Source: M0108 sp963841065
GTDB lineage: Bacteria > Pseudomonadota > Gammaproteobacteria > Chromatiales > Chromatiaceae
NCBI GenBank assembly: GCA_963841065.1
Contig: CAWJBI010000042.1
Location: forward strand, 124,001 to 188,000
Length of the DNA: 64,000 nucleotides
Direction: 5' to 3'
The translations under genes were made by a program, and so were the position numbers. Shown one piece after another: positions 1 to 11,045 of the stretch; position 1 is the first letter of the stretch; the number at the start of each line of letters is the position of its first letter. The notes beneath the pieces are model-generated. The model did no database searches and was not told the origin of the DNA. It worked only from the letters and a program-made list of their open reading frames with translations.

Positions 1-55
1 TAATGAATAGGCTCAAGAAAATACCCAGGCCATCTTCGAACACCGCAGGGAATGT
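1..55 (-). ncRNA. ssrS: 6S RNA, 5' part only (runs off the window)
   Basis: On the minus strand just after zapA the sequence contains TGCGGTGTTCG, then GGCC, then TTGAGCCTATTCA. These align with the 5' arm of gammaproteobacterial 6S RNA (E. coli: GATGTTCG...GGCC...CTGAGCCGAT). The zapA-ssrS order is also the usual one in gammaproteobacteria. 6S RNA binds sigma70 RNA polymerase in stationary phase. Only about 55 bases are in the window, so the hairpin cannot be checked and the 5' end is approximate. Confidence 0.65.
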
Positions 56-67
56 CTAACTGCAAGG

Positions 68-400
68 CTATACGCTTTCTGACTCCAGGTCTAGCCCCCT
101 TTGCGTATCCAGAGTGCCGGCCAGGCGCTGCTGCATGATCTGCAGCCGGCTCGTGTCGGCGTTGGCCCCGGGAACGGCCTGATGCTGACGAAACTGGATC
201 AATTCGTGAGCAATATTGAGGGCGGCCATGACGGCAATGCGGTCGGGGCCCACGATGCGACCCGACTGGCGCATCTCGCGCATGCGACGATCCACCAGGC
301 GCGCGGATTCCAGCAGCCCTTCCTCCTCCTGGGGGCTACAGGCGACCCGATATTCCTTGTCGAGGATGCGCACCGTGACCGGGACTTGTTCTTGTTTCAC
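68..400 (-). CDS. zapA: Cell division protein ZapA
   Basis: A 110-residue ZapA: FtsZ-binding protein that bundles protofilaments at the division ring. The N-terminal half has the typical core (VTVRILDKEYRVACSPQEE, then DRIAVMAALNIAHEL) and the C-terminal half is a predicted coiled coil for tetramer formation. It starts at GTG at 398-400, overlapping the stop codon of the upstream zapB-like gene by four bases (GTGA), so the two are translationally coupled. 6S RNA follows, as in other gammaproteobacteria. Confidence 0.93.
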   Translation of the reverse strand: MKQEQVPVTVRILDKEYRVACSPQEEEGLLESARLVDRRMREMRQSGRIVGPDRIAVMAALNIAHELIQFRQHQAVPGANADTSRLQIMQQRLAGTLDTQRGLDLESESV

Positions 401-606
401 AAATCTTCCTCCATGGTTTTGAGGCGAGAGATTATGGACTCGACCTTGCTGCGGGCGAGTTCCGTCTTCTCGACGAGTTGGGCGCGATCTTCCCCCAGGG
501 TGACCTGACGGGCACGCAGCCAGGTATTTTCCTCGCGCAAGCGGTTGCAGATCTGAATGAGTTCATCCACTTGCCGTTCAAGGGTTTTGATATCGAAATG
601 GCTCAC
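397..606 (-). CDS. ZapB-like coiled-coil division protein (TIGR02449 type)
   Basis: A 69-residue, nearly all-helical protein with heptad-like spacing (LERQVDELIQICNRLREEN, then TELARSKVESIISRLKTME). It matches the short coiled-coil family that sits directly upstream of zapA in Chromatiales, Pseudomonas and relatives and is often called ZapB-like. It probably works with ZapA at the Z-ring; that is inferred from position and fold. ygfB lies divergently. Confidence 0.82.
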   Translation of the reverse strand: MSHFDIKTLERQVDELIQICNRLREENTWLRARQVTLGEDRAQLVEKTELARSKVESIISRLKTMEEDL

Positions 607-770
607 GGTTTAGCTTCCGGGATGGGATCGGCGCACTATAAAAGGCTCAACCGCCAGGGTCAATCGGGCATCCGTCCATAGAACCCCCTGCTCCGATCCC
701 GGCCAGATGCTGGTCGGGTCATGTTATGATGCACTGGCCTGCACCATTAGCCCTAATCGCCGCCATCCCC

Positions 771-1322
771 ATGTCCGCAACCTCGGATTACGCCTATAGC
801 GAGCTTGTCCAGGGCCTCGAGGAATCGACCCTGAACGCCTCCCCCGCCGAGGCGCACGGCCTGTTATGTGGCCTCCTTTGCGCCGGGACGCCCGAGGCCG
901 AGGTCCTCTGGGGAAGCGAACTTTTTGCCCAGGGCGAGAAGGGTCCCCGGCCGGTGGATCTCCCGCCCCAGTTGCGGACCCTGGCGGCGTTGGCTCGCGC
1001 CGAGATCGAGGGCGAGGATCTGGCCCTGACCCTGGTGTTGCCGGATGAGGAATGCTCCCTGCGCGAGCGGGCCGAGGGCCTCTACGACTGGGCTCGGGGC
1101 TTCATTCTCGGCCTGGGCCTGGCGGGCCTCAAGGCCGAGGAGCTGTCGGACCAGGCCCGCGAGATCCTCGGCGACCTGATGGAGATCACCCGCATGGATC
1201 TGGAAGGCCTGGAGGGGAGCGTGGACGGGAACGAAGAAGAGAGCGCCCTGATGGAGCTGCATGAGTTCCTCTGGGTCGCCGCCCGCCTGCTCCATGAAGA
1301 AACCGGACGCGCAAGGGGCTGA
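771..1322 (+). CDS. ygfB: UPF0149 family protein (YgfB/YecA type)
   Basis: About 183 residues. Family hallmarks are an N-terminal helical domain with AEAHGLLCGLLCAG and a second half with LYDWARGFILGLGLAG and ELHEFLWVAARLL. I prefer the ATG at 771 (MSATSDYAYSEL) over the in-frame ATG at 726, because YgfB proteins begin near this point. It is the first gene of the ygfB-pepP-ubiH-ubiI arrangement conserved in gammaproteobacteria. In Pseudomonas YgfB is linked to regulation of beta-lactam resistance; its role here is unknown. A TATGAT -10-like hexamer lies at 725-730. Confidence 0.9.
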   Translation: MSATSDYAYSELVQGLEESTLNASPAEAHGLLCGLLCAGTPEAEVLWGSELFAQGEKGPRPVDLPPQLRTLAALARAEIEGEDLALTLVLPDEECSLRERAEGLYDWARGFILGLGLAGLKAEELSDQAREILGDLMEITRMDLEGLEGSVDGNEEESALMELHEFLWVAARLLHEETGRARG

Positions 1323-1326
1323 AGCC

Positions 1327-2710
<1,384 letters not shown>

Positions 2711-2757
2711 GCCCGGCTCGACTCAGGCCTGGGTAAGGAAGGCGATCGGTAAGCGAG

Positions 2758-3977
2758 ATGTCAGCGACAAAATACGATCTGATCATCGTCGGCGGTGGGC
2801 TCGTGGGGGGCAGTCTGGCCTGCGCCCTGGGGCGGGCCGGCCTGCGGGTGGCCCTGGTGGAGGCCGCTGGCCACCGCCGCCCGGAGCCAGCCCAGCTATG
2901 ACGAGCGGGTCCTGGCCCTGTCCTGGGGCAGCCGACGCATCCTGGAGGCCATGGGCCTGTGGGGTGACCTGGCCCCGGGCGCCGAGCCCATTCATCGCGT
3001 CCACGTCTCGGATCGGGGCCACTTCGGCTTTGCCCACCTGGACGCGGCCGAGGAGGGGGTCCCGGCCCTGGGTTACGTGGCCCCGGCCCGCCTCATCGCC
3101 CAGGCCATCCAGAGCCCGGATGGATGGCGTCGACGGTCTTCTGCCCGGCCCGCTTGCTGGGCTTTCATCTCCAGGAGGACCGCGTCGAGGTGGAGGTGGC
3201 GAGTGGCGGCGAATCCCAGCTCCTGAGCGCCGCCTTGCTGGTGGCGGCGGACGGCGGCGATTCCGCCATCCGCCAGCGCCTGGGATTCGAGGCCCTGGAG
3301 CGCGGCTATGGCCATGACGCCATCATCACCACCGTCACCCCGGACCGGCCCCAGCCCGGCGTCGCCTTCGAGCGCTTCACGGACACGGGCCCCCTGGCCC
3401 TGCTGCCCATGACCGAAGGGCCGCTATTCCGTGGTCTGGACCGCCCGGGAGACCGAGACGGCGGCCATTCTCGGGCTGGATGACCGGGCCTTTCTCGACC
3501 GCCTCCAGGCCCGCTTTGGCTACCGGCTCGGCGGCCTCGCCCGCCCCGGGCGGCGGTTGGCCTACCCCCTCAAGTTGCTGCTGACCCGTAATCCGGTGCG
3601 CCAGCGCCTGGTCCTCATCGGCAATGCCGCCCACACCCTGCACCCGGTGGCGGGCCAGGGCCTCAATCTCGGCCTGCGCGACCTGGCGGCCCTGGCGCAG
3701 ATCGTCACCGACCGGGTGCGCGCCGGCGCCGATCCCGGCGCCCCGGAGGCCCTGGAGGCCTACCGGCGCTTGCGGGGCGACGACCAGGACCGGACGGGCC
3801 TGGCGACGGATTTTCTGGCCCATCTCTTCGTCAACCCCTGGGCCGCCCCTGCGCCTGGGGCGTGACCTGGGGCTGCTGGCCCTGGATCTGTTGCCCGGGG
3901 CGCGCCATGGCCTCGCCCAGCGATTCATGGGCACCGCCGGGCATCTGCCCCGGCTGGCCCGAGGTCTGCCCCTATGA
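2758..3977 (+). CDS. ubiH: 2-octaprenyl-6-methoxyphenyl hydroxylase (FAD monooxygenase), frameshifted
   Basis: Flavin monooxygenase of ubiquinone biosynthesis. Visible motifs are the N-terminal FAD dinucleotide fold (YDLIIVGGGLVGGSLACAL), the mid-protein LLVAADGGDSAIRQRLG, and the FAD-binding LVLIGNAAHTLHPVAGQGLN. Frame changes lie near 2870, 3115, 3415 and 3845; repaired length is about 405 residues, normal for UbiH. The stop overlaps the start of the next hydroxylase (ATGA at 3974). The pepP-ubiH-ubiI order supports UbiH rather than UbiF, but the exact ring position is inferred from order. Confidence 0.88.
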
Positions 3978-5203
3978 AAACCCCGGATCTCGAATGTGAT
4001 CTCCTTGTGGTCGGGGGTGGCATGGTGGGCGCGGCCCTGGCCGCGGCCTGTTCCGGCCAGGGCCTGACGATCGCCGTCGTGGAGGCGCGGGAGCCCTGCC
4101 GCGACTGGCCACCGGGGGAGCTGGACCTGCGTGTCTCGGCCCTGAGCCGCGCCAGTCAGCGCCTCCTGGCGCGCCTGGGCAGGCCCGACGGTCTGGGAGC
4201 GCATCCAGGAACTGGGCGTCAGCCCCTATCGGGAGATGCGGGTCTGGGACGCCGTGGGCGGCGCCAGCATCCATTTCGACAGCGCCGACCTCGGCGAGCC
4301 GGACCTGGGCCACATCGTGGAGAATCGCGTCACCCAGCTCGCCCTCTGGGAGCGGTTGGAGGCGGCGCCGGATATCCGGCTGCTCTGCCCCGCTCGCGGC
4401 CTCCGTCTGATCCTGACCCCGGACCGGGCCCTGCTCGATCTGACCGACGGCCGTCGCGTCGCCGCCCGCCTGCTGGTGGGCGCGGACGGGCGCGACTCCT
4501 GGGTGCGCGCTCAGGCGGGCATCACGACCTCGGGCTGGGATTACGACCAACAGGCCATCGTCGCCAATGTCCGGGTCACCGAGCCCCATGGCGAGACGGC
4601 CTGGCAACGCTTCCTGCCCACCGGGCCCCTGGCCTTTCTGCCCCTGGCGCGATGGGCGCTGCTCCATCGTCTGGTCGGCGACCGAGGTGCGGGCGCGACA
4701 ACTGATGGCCCTCGACGATAGCGCCTTCCTGGCGGAGCTGGAGACGGCCTTCGAGGGGCGGTTGGGTGCCGTCACCGCCATTGGCCGCCGCGCGGCCTTC
4801 CCCCTGCGCCTCCAGCACGCGGATCAGTATGTCAGGCCCCGCCTCGCCCTCATCGGCGACGCCGCCCATGCCATTCATCCCCTGGCGGGCCAGGGCGTGA
4901 ATCTCGGCTTTCTGGATGCCGCCCAACTGGCGGACAATCTCGCCGAGGCCCTGGCCAAGGGCCGGGATATCGGCGGTCTCTGGACCCTGCGCCGCTATGA
5001 ACGCGCCCGCCGGGGCGAGAATATGCGCATGCTGGGGGTCATGGACGGCCTTCAAGCGGCTCTTCGGCAACCGCAACCCCCTGCTGGTGGCGGCCCGCAG
5101 CGTGGGCCTGGCCGTCGCCGACCGCTCGCCGGCCCTCAAGCGGGCCTTCATCGAGCAGGCCCTGGGCCTGGGGGAGGATTTGCCGCGGTTGGCGCGGCGC
5201 TGA
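3974..5203 (+). CDS. ubiI: UbiI/VisC-type ubiquinone hydroxylase, frameshifted
   Basis: Second FAD-dependent hydroxylase of the pair, paralogous to UbiH. It shows the FAD fold (CDLLVVGGGMVGAALAAAC), LLVGADGRDSWVRAQAG, and LALIGDAAHAIHPLAGQGVN. Frame changes near 4190, 4655 and 5050 split it; the repaired protein is about 409 residues. In E. coli UbiI performs C5-hydroxylation, and it occupies this operon position (pepP-ubiH-ubiI). UbiF cannot be excluded by sequence reading alone. Confidence 0.84.
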
Positions 5204-5344
5204 CCGCGGAGGCTGGCATGATCAGGAGATTCCATTCCGGCATCCAAGTTTTGGATTGGGAGCCCTGGCCCGCTTCCGATAACCTTTGAACCCTGTGCCG
5301 GGACCGAGCCCCGGCTAAACATATCGATCACGGAAAACACGCTT

Positions 5345-5722
5345 ATGGCCGAGATCCCCGACATCACCGAATCCGAACGCTGGATGGTCCAGACCACGCT
5401 GCGGGAACGGTATGGCCGCGAGATGGAGATCAAGATGGCGGATGCCGAGATCCGCCTCCATGCCTCGGACCGCGAGCTGACCTCCTGTCCGGTCATGTTC
5501 TGGAACACGGATGACGGCTGCAATTTCGTCATCTTTAAATCCGGTGATCGCCGCTACCGATGCCAGTTTTTCTACCGGGTCCACCAGCAGATGGGGACGG
5601 GGGTGGACGAGTACGATGACCTGTCCGAATGCGCCGTCTCCCTGCTCCAGGCCCAGGCGGATTATACCGCCGAGCAGCGGGGGGACCTGCCAGGCCAGTC
5701 GTCGCCCGGCCGCCGACGCTGA
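5345..5722 (+). CDS. Conserved-looking hypothetical protein, 125 aa
   Basis: I do not recognise a named family. The protein is soluble and acidic with a coherent alpha/beta pattern (ITESERWMVQTTLRERYGRE, then CNFVIFKSGDRRYRCQFFYR). It has no signal peptide or membrane segment and three cysteines. It stands alone between the ubiquinone operon and pfp. It reads as a real gene because the opposite frames look like shadows and the codon bias matches its neighbours. Confidence 0.7.
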   Translation: MAEIPDITESERWMVQTTLRERYGREMEIKMADAEIRLHASDRELTSCPVMFWNTDDGCNFVIFKSGDRRYRCQFFYRVHQQMGTGVDEYDDLSECAVSLLQAQADYTAEQRGDLPGQSSPGRRR

Positions 5723-5744
5723 CGCCAGCCCGGCGGGCTGCGCC

Positions 5745-5750
5745 TATAAT
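5745..5750 (+). promoter_or_regulatory. Probable -10 element of the pfp promoter
   Basis: A perfect TATAAT about 67 bases before the pfp start. The matching -35 is poor (CTGACG at 5719-5724 with 20-base spacing), so an activator or other weak -35 recognition is likely. Called from sequence only. Confidence 0.45.
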
Positions 5751-5816
5751 TTTCATTGCCCCGCGTCGTGACGAAGGGCAAGTTCATAACGAGACGAGCA
5801 ACAACGAGGGGAAATC

Positions 5817-7071
5817 ATGACCGCGAAGAATGCCTTTTATGCCCAGTCCGGTGGCGTCACCGCCGTAATCAATGCCTCGGCCTGCGGGGTCATCGAGACG
5901 GCACGCCAGCACCCGGACAAGATCGCCAATGTTTATGCCGGCCGCAATGGCATTATCGGCGCCCTGACCGAGGATCTGATCGACACCGGCAAGGAGTCCG
6001 CCGCGCACATCGCCGCCCTGCGCCATACGCCCTCCGGCGGCTTCGGTTCCTGCCGCTACAAGCTCAAGAGCCTGGAGGCCAACAAGCGCGAGTACGATCG
6101 CCTGATCGAGGTCTTCAAGGCCCACGATATCGGCTACTTCTTCTATAACGGCGGCGGCGACTCCGCCGACACCTGCTACAAGGTCTCCCAACTCTCCGAG
6201 GCCCTGGGTTATCCGGTCCAGGCCATCCACGTCCCCAAGACCGTGGACAACGACCTGCCGATCACCGACAACTGCCCGGGCTTCGGCTCGGTGGCCAAGT
6301 ACATCGCCACCTCCACCCTGGAGGCCTCCTTCGATGTGCGCTCCATGTGCGCCACCTCCACCAAGGTCTTCGTCATCGAGGTGATGGGGCGTCACGCGGG
6401 TTGGATCGCCGCCGCCGGTGCCTTGGTGGCGGATCAGGGCATGCCCGTCATCACCCTGTTCCCCGAGGTGGAGTTCGACCAGGATCGGTTCCTGGCGGCG
6501 GTCAAGGCCAAGGTCGAGCAGTACGGCTACTGCACCATCTGCGTCTCCGAGGGCTGCCATTGGCCGGACGGCCGCTTCCTGGCCGAGCAGGGGACCCGCG
6601 ACGCCTTCGGTCACGCCCAGCTCGGTGGGGCCGCCCCAGTGGTGGCCAACATGATCAAGGAAGCCCTGGGCTACAAGTTCCATTGGGCGGTGGCGGACTA
6701 TCTGCAGCGCGCCGCCCGCCACCTGGCCTCCAAGTCCGACGTGGAGCAGGCCTATGCCCTGGGCAAGGCGGGTGTCGAGTACGCCATCGCCGGCCACAGC
6801 GCCATCATGCCGACCGTGGTGCGCAAGTCCTCCTCGCCCTACGTCTGGGAGATCGGCATGGCGCCCCTGTCGGAGGTGGCGAACGTCGAGAAGTTCATGC
6901 CCAAGGACTTCATCAGCCGCGGATGGCTTTGGTATCACCGACAAGTGCCGTGACTACCTCTATCCCCTGATCCAGGGCGAGGACTATCCTCCCTACGAGA
7001 ACGGCCTGCCCCAGTACGTCACCTTGGACAATGTGGCGGTGCCCAAGAAGCTGGCCCCCTTCAGCCTCTGA
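5817..7071 (+). CDS. pfp: Pyrophosphate-dependent 6-phosphofructokinase, one frameshift
   Basis: Reversibly phosphorylates fructose 6-phosphate with PPi instead of ATP. Motifs: FYNGGGDSADTCYK (phosphate-donor loop; the Asp typical of the PPi type replaces the ATP-type Gly), PKTVDNDLPITD (catalytic region with the PPi-type Lys), and EVMGRHAGWIAAA. A frame change near 6920 separates the last 50 residues (GFGITDKCRDYLYPLIQG); the repaired length is about 418 residues. It lies upstream of hppA and ppa, suggesting PPi-linked glycolysis/gluconeogenesis as in several Chromatiaceae and methanotrophs. Confidence 0.93.
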
Positions 7072-7169
7072 GCGTGCTGGCCAGGGGCGGATGCTCAGTG
7101 AACGCACTGCCCCTTCCCGATCGGGCCCTTAGCCGCAATGCCCATCCCTTTTGGAATGAAGGAACGACC

Positions 7170-7373
7170 ATGACCCTTGACCGCGCCCGAGAGATCATTA
7201 CCGAGCAAGTTATATTCGGTAGCGGTTACAATCGAAACGCTGTGCGGCTCCTGCTAGGCGAGGTCCAGCGCGAGCACGGGCAGCGAGCGGTGGACGGGCT
7301 GATTGGCGAGCTTGATCTGGGGCGGGCCTTCGGCCTGCGGCCCGGTACCGACTTTTCCGGTATCGGCCGCTAG
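7170..7373 (+). CDS. Small conserved hypothetical protein, 67 aa
   Basis: Unknown function. The sequence (VIFGSGYNRNAVRLLLGEVQ, then LRPGTDFSGIGR) is compact, basic-acidic balanced and without membrane segments. The start is an ATG at 7170 preceded by GAAGGAACG, a good ribosome-binding site. It sits between pfp and hppA, about 100 bases after pfp, so a role in the same pathway is possible but unproven. Confidence 0.7.
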   Translation: MTLDRAREIITEQVIFGSGYNRNAVRLLLGEVQREHGQRAVDGLIGELDLGRAFGLRPGTDFSGIGR

Positions 7374-7598
7374 AGCGGCTTTCGTTCGGTTTTGTTTGCG
7401 GTGTCGAGGAAACGCCAGCTCGCGCGTCTCGTGGGGGGTTGCCGCTCGGCTCTCGCGTAGCTGGTGCGAGAGGGCGCGGATGCCAGTATCATGCCCTGGC
7501 CGCGATCCTCCCCTGGTCATGGGGCTTACGGCTTGGTTCGGGTCCTGAGGTCATCGGTTTTCCCGATGTTTTTTGACGAATAAGAGGAGTAATTCAAT

Positions 7599-9640
7599 AT
7601 GTCTGCTGGCTCAATCTTTGCCCTCCTGTGCGCCTTGGTGGCGCTGGGATACGGCGTCTGGTCGGTGAAGTGGATCCTTGCGCTGCCAGATGGCAACGAT
7701 CGGATGCGCGAGATCGCCGCGGCCGTTCAGGAGGGCGCCAAGGCGTACCTGAACCGCCAGTACATGACTATCGGTATTGTCGGTGTCGTGCTGTTCCTGA
7801 TCATCGGCTATGCCCTGAACTGGCCCACCGCCATCGGCTTCGCTATTGGTGCCATACTCTCGGGGCTCACCGGCTTCATCGGCATGAACATCTCGGTGCG
7901 CGCCAACGTGCGTACCGCGGAGGCCGCTCGGGGCGGTATCGACGCCGCCCTGCAGGTGGCCTTCCGCGGCGGGGCCATCACCGGCCTGCTGGTGGTGGGT
8001 CTGGGCCTGCTTGGGGTGGCGGGCTACTACGCCGTGCTGACCGCCGGTATGGGCCTGATGCCCAAGGATGCCCTGGCCGCCTTGGTGGGCCTGGGCTTCG
8101 GCGGTTCGCTGATCTCCATCTTCGCCCGACTCGGCGGCGGCATCTTCACCAAGGGCGCGGACGTTGGCGCCGACCTGGTGGGCAAGGTCGAGGCCGGCAT
8201 TCCGGAAGACGACCCACGCAACCCGGCGGTCATCGCCGACAACGTGGGCGACAACGTGGGCGACTGCGCCGGCATGGCCGCCGACCTGTTCGAGACCTAC
8301 GCCGTCACCACCATCGCCACCATGTTGCTGGGCTACCTGCTGCTGGGGGGCGCTGAGAACGCCATCATCTATCCCCTGGTACTGGGGGGCATCTCCATCC
8401 TTGCCTCCGTGATCGGCACCTTCTTCGTCAAGCACGTGGAGGGCAAGAAGATCATGAACGCCCTGTACAAGGGCGTGATGGTCTCCGGGGTCATCGCCGC
8501 CATCGCCTTCCTGCCCGTCACCTGGAAGATGATGGGCGGCATCGCGGGTTACACCTGGCTCGGCATCTACGGCGCGGCCCTGATCGGCCTGGTGCTCACC
8601 GCCCTGATGGTCTTCATCACCGAGTATTACACCGCCACCGAGTACAGCCCGGTTCGCCATATCGCCGAGGCATCGACCACCGGCCATGGCACTAACATCA
8701 TCGCCGGGCTGGGTGTCTCCATGAAGGCCACCGCCGCGCCGGTGCTGGCGGTCTGCGCCGCCATCTGGGGCGCCTACGAGCTGGCGGGCTGTATGGCATC
8801 GCGGTCGCGGCGACCTCCATGCTGTCCATGACCGGCATGGTGGTGGCCCTGGACGCCTACGGCCCCATTACGGACAACGCGGGCGGCATCGCCGAGATGG
8901 CCGGGCTACCCAAGGAGGTGCGCAATATCACCGACCCCCTGGACGCCGTGGGCAACACCACCAAGGCCGTGACCAAGGGCTACGCCATCGGCTCCGCGGG
9001 CCTCGCCGCCCTGGTGCTGTTCGCCGACTACACCCATGCGCTCGATGCTAAGGCGCGTCTCATCGATCCCGCCGCCGCGGCAATGACCTTCGACCTGTCC
9101 AATCACATGGTCATCATCGGCCTGTTCATCGGTGGTCTGGTCCCTTACCTGTTCGGCGCCATGGCGATGGAGGCGGTCGGCCGCGCGGCCGGCATCCGTG
9201 GTAGTGGAGGTGCGTCGCCAGTTCCGCGAGATGCAAGGGCATCATGGAGGGCACCGCCAAAGCCGGATTACTCCAGGGCGGTGGACATGCTGACCAAGGC
9301 GGCCATCAAGGAGATGATGATCCCCTCCCTGCTGCCCGTCCTGGTACCAGTGGTGGTCGGCCTGCTACTGGGGCCGCAGGCTCTCGGCGGCGTACTGTTC
9401 GGCACCATCGTCACCGGGCTCTTCGTCGCCATCTCCATGACCACTGGTGGTGGCGCCTGGGACAATGCCAAGAAGTACATCGAGGATGGCAACCTGGGTG
9501 GCAAGGGGTCCGAGGCGCACAAGGCGGCGGTCACTGGCGACACCGTCGGCGACCCCTACAAGGACACCGCCGGGCCCGCGATCAACCCGCTGATCAAGAT
9601 CATCAACATCGTCGCCCTGATGATTGTGCCAATTCTGTAG
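7599..9640 (+). CDS. hppA: Membrane-bound H+-translocating pyrophosphatase, K+-independent type, frameshifted
   Basis: Integral membrane PPase that couples PPi hydrolysis to proton pumping. It has many hydrophobic helices and the acidic substrate motifs GGGIFTKGADVGADLVGKVE, DDPRNPAVIADNVGDNVGDC, and near the C-terminus GAWDNAKKYIE and GDTVGDPYKDTAGPAIN. The motif GNTTKAV carries Lys where K+-dependent enzymes have Ala, indicating the K+-independent class. One base is missing near 8790 (GG-CTGTATGG should read GGCCTG...). Three extra bases between about 9190 and 9265 garble about 25 residues and then restore frame. Start has AAGAGGAG upstream. Confidence 0.95.
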
Positions 9641-9648
9641 CGCGCTCC

Positions 9649-9673
9649 TGGCGCCGGTCTCGCACCGGCGCCA
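9649..9673. repeat. Perfect 10-bp inverted repeat after hppA
   Basis: Arms TGGCGCCGGT and ACCGGCGCCA around a five-base loop, starting 9 bases after the hppA stop. There is no T tract, so it may stabilise the 3' end of the message rather than terminate. Confidence 0.6.
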
Positions 9674-9731
9674 AGGCCACCATCAAGGCCGTGCCCGGTT
9701 TGCGCCTGGCACCGCGCTGCAGGAAATTTCT

Positions 9732-9763
9732 GGGGTTGGCGTGGCTACGCTGGCCCCTTTTTT
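9732..9763 (+). terminator. Intrinsic terminator between hppA and ppa
   Basis: Arms GGGGTTGGCGT (9732-9742) and ACGCTGGCCCC (9747-9757) pair along 11 positions with three G-U pairs and a four-base loop, followed directly by TTTTTT. It should separate hppA from ppa, whose start is only about 40 bases downstream, so read-through or attenuation is possible. Confidence 0.82.
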
Positions 9764-9805
9764 GTTGTTGGCGCCAAGGTGTGGCGCCCGCGGAGAATCA
9801 AACAA

Positions 9806-10354
9806 ATGAACCTGGACAGAGTCAACTCGGGCGATCACGTCCCTAACGAGATCAACGTGGTCATCGAGATCCCGGCTCACTCGGACCCCGTCAAGTACGA
9901 GCTTGACAAGGAAACCGGCGCCATGTTCGTGGATCGTTTCATGAATACGGCCATGCACTACCCCTGCAACTACGGTTATGTGCCCCACACCCTGTCCAAC
10001 GACGGCGATCCGGTGGACGTCCTGGTGTTGACGAACTATCCCCTGATCCCCGGTTCCGTCATCAAGTGCCGCCCGGTGGGCGTGCTCAAAATGACCGATG
10101 AGTCCGGCGACGACGCCAAGATCCTGGCCGTGCCCATCGACAAGGTGTCTCGCCAATACCGCTCCGTCCAGGACTTCCGCGATCTGCCCGAGGTCGTTCT
10201 CGATCAGATCTCCCACTTCTTTCAGCATTACAAGGACCTGGACGAGGGTAAGTGGGTGCGCATCGCCGGCTGGGGCGGCCCGGACGAGGCCAAGGCCGAG
10301 ATCCTGGCCAGCGTCAAGATGTACGAGGACGCGCCCAAGAAGCCCAACTTCTAG
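9806..10354 (+). CDS. ppa: Inorganic pyrophosphatase (soluble, family I)
   Basis: Hydrolyses PPi to phosphate in the cytoplasm. The 182-residue protein has the family I active site: YELDKETG, MNTAMHYPCNYGYVPHTL, and the signature DGDPVDVLVL with its metal-binding aspartates. Start chosen at ATG 9806 (MNLDRVNSGDHVPNEI), since the upstream in-frame ATG lies in the terminator tail. It is the third PPi enzyme within 5 kb. The intact frame contrasts with frameshifted pfp and hppA. Confidence 0.96.
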   Translation: MNLDRVNSGDHVPNEINVVIEIPAHSDPVKYELDKETGAMFVDRFMNTAMHYPCNYGYVPHTLSNDGDPVDVLVLTNYPLIPGSVIKCRPVGVLKMTDESGDDAKILAVPIDKVSRQYRSVQDFRDLPEVVLDQISHFFQHYKDLDEGKWVRIAGWGGPDEAKAEILASVKMYEDAPKKPNF

Positions 10355-10474
10355 GCCCGGCGCGCCTCTTCCCGAGGGAGCAGGCGCCCGGCGAGTCAGG
10401 GCCTCGGCCTATTCGTGCCTACTCCCGATCCTCTCTCGCCCATCACTTGTCATTCAGGCTGGAAGCCTTTCTCC

Positions 10475-11045
10475 ATGAAAATCTGCCTCCTCTCGGATAG
10501 CCACGACCATATTCCCCTGCTGGACGCCGCCGTCGCCGAGGCCAAGGCCCTGGGGGCCGAGGCAGTGCTGCATTGTGGCGACCTGGTTGCCCCCAGTACC
10601 TTGCGCTGCCTGGAGAAATATCGGGCTGCCAGTGCATATGATCCACGGCAACAATACGGGCGACATGTTCACTCTCGGGCGCCTGGCGGCGGACCCCAAT
10701 AGTGTTGTGGAATATCATGGCATGGACGCCGGCATCGAACTCGGCGGCCGGCGCATCTTCCTCGTCCATTATCCCCACTATGCCCGCGCCCTGGCGGCTA
10801 CCGGCGATTGGGACCTGGTCTGCTGCGGCCACAGCCACCATCCCGCCCAGCAGTGGGTGCCCCATCTGAAGGGCGGCCAGACCCTACTGCTCAATCCGGG
10901 GACCGTCGGGGGCGTGGGGCAGGCCGCGGCCACCTGGTTCCTGGTCGATCTCGAGACCCTGGAATGCGAGGCCCACGAACTCGATAAATCCCTGGAGCGC
11001 AGGGCTCACGCGCCCGCGGCGGCAGGAGCGCCAGCCCAGCCATGA
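10475..11045 (+). CDS. YfcE/MJ0936-type metallophosphodiesterase, one frameshift
   Basis: Calcineurin-like phosphoesterase of about 189 residues. Metal-site motifs are visible in order: LLSDSHDH, VLHCGDL, then after a frame change near 10630 HGNNTGD, and CCGHSHHPAQQ. LLLNPGTVGG is typical of the small phosphodiesterase group. The substrate is unknown. The ATGA overlap with moaC at 11042 suggests co-translation, though I see no functional link. Confidence 0.85.

Noticed and set aside
5817..6944. Long minus-strand open frame opposite pfp (and similar ones opposite hppA, guaA and the P-type ATPase)
   Set aside because: High-GC shadow frames: low-complexity His/Asp/Gly/Leu-rich translations on the opposite strand of well-recognised genes.
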